DNA from: Streptomyces sp. DH12
GTDB taxonomy: Bacteria > Actinomycetota > Actinomycetes > Streptomycetales > Streptomycetaceae
Length of the DNA stretch: 64,000 bases
Direction: 5' to 3'
Assembly (NCBI RefSeq): GCF_020873895.1
Contig: NZ_JAHWGT010000018.1
Span: 62,001 to 126,000 of the forward strand
Part shown: positions 57,684 to 64,000 of the stretch, piece by piece
Layout: each line of letters starts with the position of its first letter
How positions within the stretch are numbered: position 1 is the stretch's first letter
Made by a program: the position numbers and the translations under genes
The notes under the pieces: model-generated
The model's database searches: none
What the model was told of the DNA's origin: nothing
Seen by the model: the letters and a program-made list of their open reading frames with translations, nothing else

Positions 57684-58709
57684 ATGCGCATTGGCGTGCT
57701 CACCTCCGGCGGCGACTGCCCCGGTCTGAACGCGGTCATCCGTTCCGTCGTGCACCGCGCCGTCGTCGACCACGGCGACGAGGTCATCGGGTTCCACGAC
57801 GGGTGGCGGGGCCTGCTGGAGGCCGACTACCGCAAGCTCGACCTCGACGCGGTGGGCGGCATCCTCGCCCAGGGCGGCACGATCCTCGGCTCCTCCCGGG
57901 TCCAGCCGGCGCACCTCGTGGACGGGGTGGAGCGGGCGAGGGGGCACGTCGCCGACCTCGGCCTCGACGCGATCATCCCGATCGGCGGCGAGGGCACCCT
58001 GAAGGCCGCGAACCTGCTCTCCGAGGCGGGGCTGCCGATCGTCGGCGTGCCGAAGACGATCGACAACGACATCGCCTCGACGGACGTCACCTTCGGCTTC
58101 GACACGGCCGTCGGCGTGGCCACGGAGGCGCTGGACCGGCTGAAGACGACGGCGGAGTCGCACCAGCGCGTCCTCATCGTCGAGGTGATGGGCCGGCACA
58201 CCGGGTGGATCGCGCTGCACTCCGGCATGGCGGCCGGCGCGCACGCCATCGTCGTCCCGGAGCGGCCGTTCGACATCGACGAGCTGACCGCCCGCGTCGG
58301 CGCCCGCTTCGCGGCCGGCAAGCGGTTCGCGATCGTCGTCGCCGCGGAGGGCGCCAAGCCGCGGGCCGGCTCCATGGACTTCGACGAGGGCGGCAAGGAC
58401 ATCTACGGCCACGAGCGGTTCGCCGGCATCGCGCGGCAGCTGTCGATCGAGCTGGAGGGGCGCCTCGGCAAGGAGGCGCGCCCCGTCATCCTCGGCCACG
58501 TCCAGCGCGGCGGCACGCCCACCGCGTACGACCGCGTCCTCGCGACCCGCTTCGGCTGGCACGCGGTGGAGGCGGCGCACCGCGGGGAGTTCGGCATGCT
58601 GACCGCGCTGCGCGGCACGGACATCGTCATGGTGCCGCTCGCGGAGGCCGTCGAGACCCTCAAGACCGTCCCCACCGAGCGGTACGCCGAGGCCGAGACC
58701 GTCCTCTGA
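57684..58709 (+). CDS. pfkA: 6-phosphofructokinase, mixed-substrate group III type
   Basis: 341 residues. The phosphate-donor loop is GGEGT (101-105) and the catalytic segment is PKTIDND (123-129). In the E. coli numbering, which coincides here, Gly104 favours ATP while Lys124 is the residue seen in pyrophosphate-using enzymes. This is the usual combination of actinobacterial ATP-PFKs. Other sites are GVLTSGGDCPGLNAVIR, MGRHTGWIA and LGHVQRGGTPTAYDR. ATG at 57684 with AAAGG upstream. It performs the committed step of glycolysis. Confidence 0.95.
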   Translation: MRIGVLTSGGDCPGLNAVIRSVVHRAVVDHGDEVIGFHDGWRGLLEADYRKLDLDAVGGILAQGGTILGSSRVQPAHLVDGVERARGHVADLGLDAIIPIGGEGTLKAANLLSEAGLPIVGVPKTIDNDIASTDVTFGFDTAVGVATEALDRLKTTAESHQRVLIVEVMGRHTGWIALHSGMAAGAHAIVVPERPFDIDELTARVGARFAAGKRFAIVVAAEGAKPRAGSMDFDEGGKDIYGHERFAGIARQLSIELEGRLGKEARPVILGHVQRGGTPTAYDRVLATRFGWHAVEAAHRGEFGMLTALRGTDIVMVPLAEAVETLKTVPTERYAEAETVL

Positions 58710-58803
58710 CCCGGCCGGCCGGTGTCGCGGGACCCGTACGGTCCGGCGCCGCGGGCCGCTCTCCCGGCCGGGTCCGACCGGTCCGGGCCGCCGCCGCACC
58801 GGG

Positions 58804-58841
58804 AAGCCGCCCCCGGTCGCCGACGCGGCCGGGGGCGGTTC
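58804..58841 (+). terminator. Hairpin terminator after pfkA
   Basis: CCGCCCCCGG (58807-58816) pairs with CCGGGGGCGG (58829-58838) and outer GAA/TTC bases extend the stem. It lies about 95 bp past the pfkA stop and 50 bp before the CtaG-like gene. Confidence 0.6.
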
Positions 58842-58890
58842 TAGTCTGGTGCCGCAAGCGGACAAGCCAGCACGAACCAGGAGCCGCCGG

Positions 58891-59841
58891 ATGGATCACG
58901 GGCACGGCATGACGTCGGACCTGCCGCCGTTCACGCTGGAGCGGGGGCTCGCGTACTCGCCCGACACGTTCTTCCTGGTCGGCTGCGTGCTGGCACTGGC
59001 GCTGTACGGCTGGGGCGTGCTGCGGCTGCGGCGGCGCGGTGACTCCTGGCCCGTCGGCCGTATCGTCTTCTTCACGCTCGGTGTGCTCTCCGTGGCGCTG
59101 GTGATGTGCACGGGGCTGAACGACTACGGCATGGTCATGTTCAGCGTGCACATGGTGCAGCACATGGTGATCAGCATGCTGTCGCCGATCCTGCTGCTCC
59201 TCGGCGCCCCGGTGACGCTGGCCCTGCGGGCGCTGCCGGTCGCGGGCCGCGGCCGCGGGAAGGGGCCGCGCGAGCTGCTGCTCTGGCTGCTGCACAGCCG
59301 GTACATGCGGGTGATCACGCACCCCGCCTTCACCATCCCGCTCTTCATCGCGAGCCTGTACGCGCTGTACTTCACGCCGGTCTTCGACTTCCTCATGGGG
59401 TCCACGGCCGGGCACATCGCGATGATGGTGCACTTCCTGGCGGTGGGCGTGGTCTTCTTCTGGCCGATCATGGGCGTGGACCCGGGCCCGCACCGGCCCG
59501 GATACGTCATGCGGATGCTGGAGCTCTTCGCGGGCATGCCCTTCCACGCCTTCTTCGGCATCGCGCTGATGATGGGCTCGGAGCCGATGGTCGGCACGTA
59601 CGCGAACCCGCCGGCCTCGCTCGGCATCGACGCCCTGGCCGACCAGAACGCGGCCGGCGGCATCGCGTGGGCGTTCAGCGAGATCCCGTCGGTGGTGGTG
59701 CTCGTCGCGCTGCTGTACCAGTGGTACCGCTCCGAGCAGCGGGTGGCGAAGCGCGCCGACCGGGCCGCCGACCGGGACGGCGACAAGGAGCTCGTCGCGT
59801 ACAACGCCTACCTCGCCTCGCTCCAGGCGCGCGGGCGGTAG
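58891..59841 (+). CDS. Cytochrome c oxidase assembly factor, CtaG/caa3 type
   Basis: 316 residues with about seven helices and conserved histidines (FSVHMVQHMVISMLSP, GHIAMMVHFLAVG, GMPFHAFFG) that bind copper or haem during assembly of the caa3/aa3 oxidase. The N-terminal MDHGHGM is histidine-rich. ATG at 58891 follows CAGGAG. The next gene is a 51-residue membrane protein commonly found beside this family. Confidence 0.9.
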   Translation: MDHGHGMTSDLPPFTLERGLAYSPDTFFLVGCVLALALYGWGVLRLRRRGDSWPVGRIVFFTLGVLSVALVMCTGLNDYGMVMFSVHMVQHMVISMLSPILLLLGAPVTLALRALPVAGRGRGKGPRELLLWLLHSRYMRVITHPAFTIPLFIASLYALYFTPVFDFLMGSTAGHIAMMVHFLAVGVVFFWPIMGVDPGPHRPGYVMRMLELFAGMPFHAFFGIALMMGSEPMVGTYANPPASLGIDALADQNAAGGIAWAFSEIPSVVVLVALLYQWYRSEQRVAKRADRAADRDGDKELVAYNAYLASLQARGR

Positions 59842-59900
59842 CGCGGGAGGCCCCTTCCGGGTGACCATGGCAGCAGGCCGGCGGCCGGGAGGAGGGCACC

Positions 59901-60056
59901 ATGTCAGCGACGAGGACCATGGGGACCATCACCGTGGGCGCCCTGGTGGTGATCACGGCGTACACGGTCGCGCTGGGCAGCAGCGGCTGGCTGTGGTTCG
60001 CCTGGATCGTGCTGGGGCTGGTGACGCTCGGGATGGTCGCGACCCGCGACGGCTGA
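59901..60056 (+). CDS. 51-residue two-helix membrane protein
   Basis: Two hydrophobic helices (about 7-24 and 29-46; TVGALVVITAYTVALG and WFAWIVLGLVTLGMVA) with short polar ends, MSATRTMG and RDG. A strong GGAGG ribosome site precedes ATG 59901, 59 bp after the CtaG-like gene. It may assist oxidase assembly; no function is known. Confidence 0.7.
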   Translation: MSATRTMGTITVGALVVITAYTVALGSSGWLWFAWIVLGLVTLGMVATRDG

Positions 60057-60162
60057 GCGGGGGCCGGGGAAGGATCTCCTCGAAATTCTCTCCGCGGGGC
60101 GGCAACCCATCCGGTGGCGGCGGCGACCACCGGGTGCACGTACCCCCCAGCAGAGGAATCAC

Positions 60163-60993
60163 ATGAGTTCGACCACACAGCCGCGCGCCCGGCACCGCCG
60201 CACGCTCACCCGCCGCCGCGCGCTCGTCGGCGGGGCCGCCGCGCTCGGCCTGACCGGCGCCGCGCTCGCCGGGACGGGTCTGCTGAGCCCCGCGGGCGCC
60301 GCCTCCTCCTGGCCCGCGCCGAAGGAGAACGCGCCCGTCACGAAGACGATCGAGTTCGGCGGCACGTACGACGGCAAGCTGAAGCGCTTCCACGGCAGCG
60401 GCGCGCTGGGCGACGGCGGCCAGGACGAGAACCAGAAGCCGCTGTTCACCCTCAAGGACGGCGCCATCCTCAAGAACGTCGTGATCGGCGCCCCCGCCGG
60501 TGACGGCGTCCACTGCCTGGGCAGCTGCACGCTGCAGAACGTCTGGTGGGAGGACGTCGGCGAGGACGCCGCCTCCTTCAAGGGCAAGTCCGCCTCGGCG
60601 GTCTACCGGGTGGAGGGCGGCGGCGCCCGGAAGGCGTCCGACAAGGTCTTCCAGTTCAATGGCGCCGGCACCCTGCGGATCACCGGCTTCCAGGTCGCGG
60701 ACTTCGGCAAGCTGGTGCGCAGCTGCGGCAACTGCTCCAAGCAGTACAAGCGGACCATCGTGATCGACGGCGTGGACGCGACCGCCCCCGGCAAGCAGCT
60801 GGTGGGCATCAACTCCAACTACGGCGACACGGCCACCCTGCGCAACGTCCGCATCCACGGTGACAAGAGCCGCAAGCTCCAGCCGTGCGCGCACTACCAG
60901 GGCAACAGCAGCGGCAAGGAGCCGAAGCAGCTGGGCAAGGGCCCGGACGGCAGCTTCTGCCGGTACGCGGCGTCGGACGTCACCCACCGGTGA
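60163..60993 (+). CDS. Tat-secreted pectate lyase, family PL3
   Basis: 276 residues. A twin-arginine signal (TLTRRRALVGGAAALG, cleavage near AGAAS) precedes a right-handed beta-helix. Signature segments are ILKNVVIGAPAGDGVHCLGSCTLQNVWWEDVGEDAASFKG, whose core GVHCLG and WWEDVGEDA is diagnostic, then GFQVADFGKLVRSCGNC and GINSNYGDTATLRN. The enzyme cleaves polygalacturonate by beta-elimination in the presence of calcium. AGAGGA precedes ATG 60163. A very strong terminator follows. Confidence 0.93.
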   Translation: MSSTTQPRARHRRTLTRRRALVGGAAALGLTGAALAGTGLLSPAGAASSWPAPKENAPVTKTIEFGGTYDGKLKRFHGSGALGDGGQDENQKPLFTLKDGAILKNVVIGAPAGDGVHCLGSCTLQNVWWEDVGEDAASFKGKSASAVYRVEGGGARKASDKVFQFNGAGTLRITGFQVADFGKLVRSCGNCSKQYKRTIVIDGVDATAPGKQLVGINSNYGDTATLRNVRIHGDKSRKLQPCAHYQGNSSGKEPKQLGKGPDGSFCRYAASDVTHR

Positions 60994-61039
60994 CGTGACC
61001 CGCGCCCGAGCGGCGCGGGGAGCCACGCAGGCGAGCGAC

Positions 61040-61077
61040 CCGGGGGGCCGCGGCGGAGATCCGCCGCGGCCCCCCGG
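61040..61077 (+). terminator. 17-bp perfect hairpin after pectate lyase gene
   Basis: 61040-61056 pairs exactly with 61061-61077 around loop AGAT. It lies 47 bp past the stop codon. There is no U-tract but the stem is the strongest in the window. Confidence 0.7.
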
Positions 61078-61224
61078 CGTACGCGCCGGCCGGGCACTGG
61101 GCCGAACGGGGTGGTGCGGTCGGCGATTGAGTACGCGTACGGATGAGAGGAACCGGGCGTCCCGGGAAGATGCACAGGAGGAGACCTTTCCGCCGCGGTC
61201 GTGGCCGCAGTAGGGAGCAGGACC

Positions 61225-62076
61225 GTGTTCTATTACGTGCTCAAGTACGTGCTCCTGGGACCGCTGCTGCGGCTGCTGTTCCGCCCGAGGACCGAGGGGC
61301 TGGAGCATGTGCCGGAGACGGGTGCGGCCATCGTGGCGGGCAACCACCTGTCGTTCTCGGACCACTTCCTGATGCCGGCGGTGCTGAAGCGCCGCATCAC
61401 CTTCCTGGCGAAGCAGGAGTACTTCACCGGTCCGGGTCTGAAGGGGCGGCTGACCGCCGCGTTCTTCCGCAGCGCCGGGCAGATCCCGGTCGACCGTTCG
61501 GGCAAGGCGGCCGGGCAGGCGGCGATCCGGGAGGGCCTCGGGGTGCTCGACGGCGGTGAGCTGCTGGGCATCTACCCGGAGGGCACCCGCTCGCACGACG
61601 GCCGGCTGTACAAGGGCAAGGTGGGCGTCGCGGTCATGGCCCTGAAGGCGGGCGTCCCGGTCGTGCCCTGCGCGATGGTCGGCACGTTCGAGATCCAGCC
61701 GCCCGGCAAGGTCGTCCCGAGGATCCGGCGGGTGACGATCCGCTTCGGCGAGCCGCTGGACTTCTCGCGGTACGCGGGCATGGAGAACGACAGGACCGTC
61801 GTCCGCGCGGTGACGGACGAGATCATGTACCGGATCCTGGAGCTGTCGGGGCAGGAGTACGTGGACGACTACGCGGCGGACGTGAAGGCGGCGGCGCAGG
61901 AGCGGCCGGCGGGGCTCCTCGCCGGCCGCCGGCGCCCCGGCCCTGGCGCCGCGCAGGCCGGTCCCGGGGCGACGGCGGCCGGGGCGGGTTCGACGGCGGC
62001 CGGGGCGGGCGCGTCGGCGGTCGAGCCGGGGGCCGCCGCGGCCGGACCCGAGCCCTCGCGGGGGCAGGACGGCTGA
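61225..62076 (+). CDS. 1-acyl-sn-glycerol-3-phosphate acyltransferase (PlsC) family
   Basis: 283 residues. Motif I HX4D is GNHLSFSDHFLMP, motif II GQIPVDRSG, motif III YPEGTRSHDGRLYKGKVG and motif IV VVPCAMVGT. It transfers an acyl chain to lysophosphatidate at the membrane. GTG at 61225 has GGGAG seven bases upstream. The last ~55 residues are an alanine/glycine tail probably made by slippage. A GTACGCGTAC palindrome at 61131-61140 may mark the promoter. Confidence 0.92.
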   Translation: MFYYVLKYVLLGPLLRLLFRPRTEGLEHVPETGAAIVAGNHLSFSDHFLMPAVLKRRITFLAKQEYFTGPGLKGRLTAAFFRSAGQIPVDRSGKAAGQAAIREGLGVLDGGELLGIYPEGTRSHDGRLYKGKVGVAVMALKAGVPVVPCAMVGTFEIQPPGKVVPRIRRVTIRFGEPLDFSRYAGMENDRTVVRAVTDEIMYRILELSGQEYVDDYAADVKAAAQERPAGLLAGRRRPGPGAAQAGPGATAAGAGSTAAGAGASAVEPGAAAAGPEPSRGQDG

Positions 62077-62078
62077 CG

Positions 62079-62834
62079 CTACCCGCCGTCGCCGGCGGTG
62101 AGCTCGGCGAGGGCGTCGTCGAGGACGCGGCGCAGGGCGCGGGCGTCCGGGGCCAGGGCCGTGACCAGTGCGGCCGGGCCGGCCAGCGGGGTGAGGACGG
62201 CCGCCGTGTCCAGCTGCCGCGGCGCCACCGGTCCGGTCTCGAACGCCCCGTCCACGACGAGGAGCTGCCCCACCGCCCGGTGGCCCGCCAGGACGGCGGG
62301 GCCGTCCCAGCCGGCGGGCGCGCCGGGGCCGCAGGCGAGCTCCTGGTCGAGGAGGGGGCGCCCGGCCCGCCGCACGGTGAGGCGGGTGACGAGGGTGCCC
62401 GGCTCCTCGTCGGTGCGGCCCAGCACCTGCTCCTCGCGCAGGACGAGGCGGGAGGTCGCGGCGAGGTCGACCGTCGTGCGCGTCCGCAGCGACGAACCCC
62501 TCGCGGCGATCAGCTGCTCGGGCAGCCAGTCCAGCCGGGCCCGCTCGCCGACGGCGAGGCGCACGTCGTAGTGGGCGGGGGCGCCGCTCGGACCGGGCAG
62601 CGACACGGTCGCCGCCGCCGCGTCGACGGTGAGCCGGGCGTCGTCGCCGGCGCGGACCTCCAGGGCCAGCCGGTCACCGCCGAGGGGGGCGCTCATGGCG
62701 CCGACGACGGTGACGCGCGCGGCACCCGGCCGCCGGGCGCGGGTGCGGCGCACGGCGAGCGGGCCCTCGCTCTCCAGGACGGGGAGCGCCCCGCCCGCCG
62801 CGGCGACGATCCGCGCGGTGGCGCGGACGCTCAC
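62079..62834 (-). CDS. ureD: Urease accessory protein UreD
   Basis: 251 residues of the UreD/UreH family: [57 protein letters not shown] and [25 protein letters not shown]. With UreF and UreG it forms the nickel-loading chaperone of urease. GTG at 62834 overlaps the ureG stop (GTGA). It converges on the PlsC gene with only two bases between stops. Confidence 0.93.
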   Translation of the reverse strand: MSVRATARIVAAAGGALPVLESEGPLAVRRTRARRPGAARVTVVGAMSAPLGGDRLALEVRAGDDARLTVDAAAATVSLPGPSGAPAHYDVRLAVGERARLDWLPEQLIAARGSSLRTRTTVDLAATSRLVLREEQVLGRTDEEPGTLVTRLTVRRAGRPLLDQELACGPGAPAGWDGPAVLAGHRAVGQLLVVDGAFETGPVAPRQLDTAAVLTPLAGPAALVTALAPDARALRRVLDDALAELTAGDGG

Positions 62835-63520
62835 GCGGCGGGGGCCGACGTCCAGGCGGCGAGCCGCTCCCGGACCCAGTCGGCGACCGGGGCGACGCCG
62901 TCCTGCCCCTTCAGCGAGGTGAAGGCGACGGGCAGGTGGCCGCGCTGTGCCTTGGCCTCGCGGGCCATCCGGTCGAGGTCGGAGCCGACGTGGGGGGCGA
63001 GGTCGGTCTTGTTGATCACGAGGAGGTCGGCGGTGGTGACGCCGGGGCCGCCCTTGCGGGGGATGTCGTCGCCGCCCGCGACGTCGATGACGAAGACCTG
63101 CGCGTCGACGAGCCCTTTGGAGAAGGTCGCGGTGAGGTTGTCGCCGCCGGACTCGACCAGGATGAGGTCCAGGGGGCCGACGGCGTCCTCCAGGTCCTCG
63201 ACGGCTTCGAGGTTGGCGGAGATGTCGTCGCGGATCGCGGTGTGCGGGCAGGCCCCGGTCTCCACGGCGGCGATCCGCTCGGGCGGCAACACCGCCTCGC
63301 GCAGCAGGAACTCCGCGTCCTCCCGGGTGTAGATGTCGTTGGTGACGACCGCCAGCGACAGCCGGTCGCGCAACTCGCGGCAGAGCGCGGCGACGGTCGC
63401 GGTCTTGCCCGAGCCGACGGGCCCGCCGAGCCCGATGCGCAGGGCGCGGCGGGTGCCGTCGCGGCGGTGGGCGTCGGCGCTGACGGCGGCGGGGCCGTCG
63501 TGGGTGTGGTCGAGGTGCAC
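62831..63520 (-). CDS. ureG: Urease accessory GTPase UreG
   Basis: 229 residues. The P-loop is GGPVGSGKT (32-40). Then come [29 protein letters not shown] with the metal-binding [16 protein letters not shown] and the NKTD guanine-specificity motif. The N-terminal MHLDHTHDG has histidines that may bind nickel. GTG at 63520. It couples GTP hydrolysis to nickel insertion. Confidence 0.96.
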   Translation of the reverse strand: MHLDHTHDGPAAVSADAHRRDGTRRALRIGLGGPVGSGKTATVAALCRELRDRLSLAVVTNDIYTREDAEFLLREAVLPPERIAAVETGACPHTAIRDDISANLEAVEDLEDAVGPLDLILVESGGDNLTATFSKGLVDAQVFVIDVAGGDDIPRKGGPGVTTADLLVINKTDLAPHVGSDLDRMAREAKAQRGHLPVAFTSLKGQDGVAPVADWVRERLAAWTSAPAA

Positions 63521-63539
63521 TTGGGGGCTCCGTTCAGAG

Positions 63540-64000
63540 TCACGAGGCGAAGAGGCGTACGGGCCAGGCCGCGTGCTGCTCCGCGGTGATGTCCAGCAGC
63601 GGCGCGGACGCGGCGGGCAGCGCGTCGGTGCCGCCCAGGGGCACGCGCTGGGCGGCCGCGGTGGCGCGGTCGGCCACGCGGTCGGTGTCCGCGGCGAGCC
63701 GGGCGAGGACGGCGGTGGCGTGGAACGGGTCGAGGCCGAGCAGCCGCACGGCGGCGGTGACCGGCCCGCTGACCGTCTCGTACGCGGCGCAGTGCGCGGC
63801 GTCGCCGGGCCCGAGTCCGGCGGCGCGGGCGGTGGTGCCGAGGACGACGGGCTGGTGGGTGCCCCGGGGGAAGTCGCGCGCCAGCGCGTCGAGTTCGGGG
63901 CACGGCCAGGCGGCGCGCGCGGCGCGCAAAAACTGCCGTCCGAGCCGCCGCGCCGCCGTGCGCAGGGCCGGTGACGGGGTGCGGGCGTCGGCCGCCGCGT
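63540..64000 (-). CDS. ureF: Urease accessory protein UreF, N-terminus outside window
   Basis: 153 C-terminal residues are visible: [62 protein letters not shown] and a final WPVRLFAS. The pattern HQPVVLG...[15 protein letters not shown] is typical of UreF. It is 19 bp upstream of ureG. ureABC presumably lie further right, giving the order ureABCFGD. Confidence 0.9.
   Translation of the reverse strand, partial: AAADARTPSPALRTAARRLGRQFLRAARAAWPCPELDALARDFPRGTHQPVVLGTTARAAGLGPGDAAHCAAYETVSGPVTAAVRLLGLDPFHATAVLARLAADTDRVADRATAAAQRVPLGGTDALPAASAPLLDITAEQHAAWPVRLFAS

Noticed and set aside
1-64000. tRNA, rRNA, riboswitch or CRISPR features
   Set aside because: By eye I found no cloverleaf, conserved riboswitch core or regularly spaced repeat array. 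A covariance-model scan would be needed to exclude weak cases.

Overview
The window is chromosomal DNA from a high-G+C actinomycete, almost certainly Streptomyces or a close relative. The signs are strong third-position G/C bias, frequent GTG and TTG starts, ATGA-type gene overlaps, Tat-dependent secreted enzymes, MurT/GatD, a DUF2613 micro-protein and a urease cluster. I see no tRNA, rRNA, CRISPR array, prophage or complete insertion sequence. Both ends are cut inside genes: a dihydrodipicolinate-synthase-family aldolase on the left and ureF on the right.

Region 1 (1-7.3 kb) is a catabolic module: a DapA-like aldolase, an LLM flavin oxidoreductase, a complete sugar ABC importer without its ATPase, and a Tat-exported beta-propeller-like protein. 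Three related CGG-N6-CCG inverted repeats lie in front of its transcription units and suggest one regulon. An Lrp/HAD pair follows (7.6-8.8 kb), then about 900 bp of non-coding DNA with a long hairpin and a 172-bp element with 16-bp terminal inverted repeats that abuts the stop codon of a Trm112-like gene.

Region 2 (9.7-21 kb) is the most coherent accessory locus. It is a seven-gene, translationally coupled minus-strand operon: GT4 glycosyltransferase, methyltransferase, 1434-residue AftD-like arabinofuranosyltransferase-family membrane protein, condensation-type acyltransferase, second methyltransferase, DMT-like transporter and Trm112-like protein. It is headed by DUF3068 and DUF2613 membrane proteins. 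I read it as a route to a methylated and possibly acylated surface glycan in an organism that is not mycolate-bearing. The product is unknown.

Region 3 (21-37 kb) holds a PucR regulator, a badly degraded secretory-lipase pseudogene, YjbQ, a flavin monooxygenase-like enzyme and MltG. It continues with a 19-codon hydrophobic peptide gene lying antisense to the 3' end of an ABC exporter, a MarR regulator, a GH109-type enzyme and a PNGase A-like protein whose signal peptide is separated by a one-base frameshift. It ends with a heterodimeric ABC exporter whose two ATPase sites have degenerated in a complementary way.

Region 4 (37-53 kb) has a Ski2-like helicase, TesB thioesterase, glutathione peroxidase, secreted nuclease, PadR/ABC/FtsX module, an orphan sugar-binding protein and an alpha-glucosidase/ABC operon. 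In that operon the binding protein and the first permease are fused into one reading frame.

Region 5 (53-64 kb) is largely conserved core: acyl-CoA dehydrogenase with divergent TetR, peptide deformylase, MurT/GatD, phosphofructokinase, CtaG-like assembly factor, PL3 pectate lyase, PlsC-like acyltransferase and ureD/ureG/ureF. The secreted pectate lyase, PNGase A and GH109 proteins suggest a saprophytic or plant-associated life.
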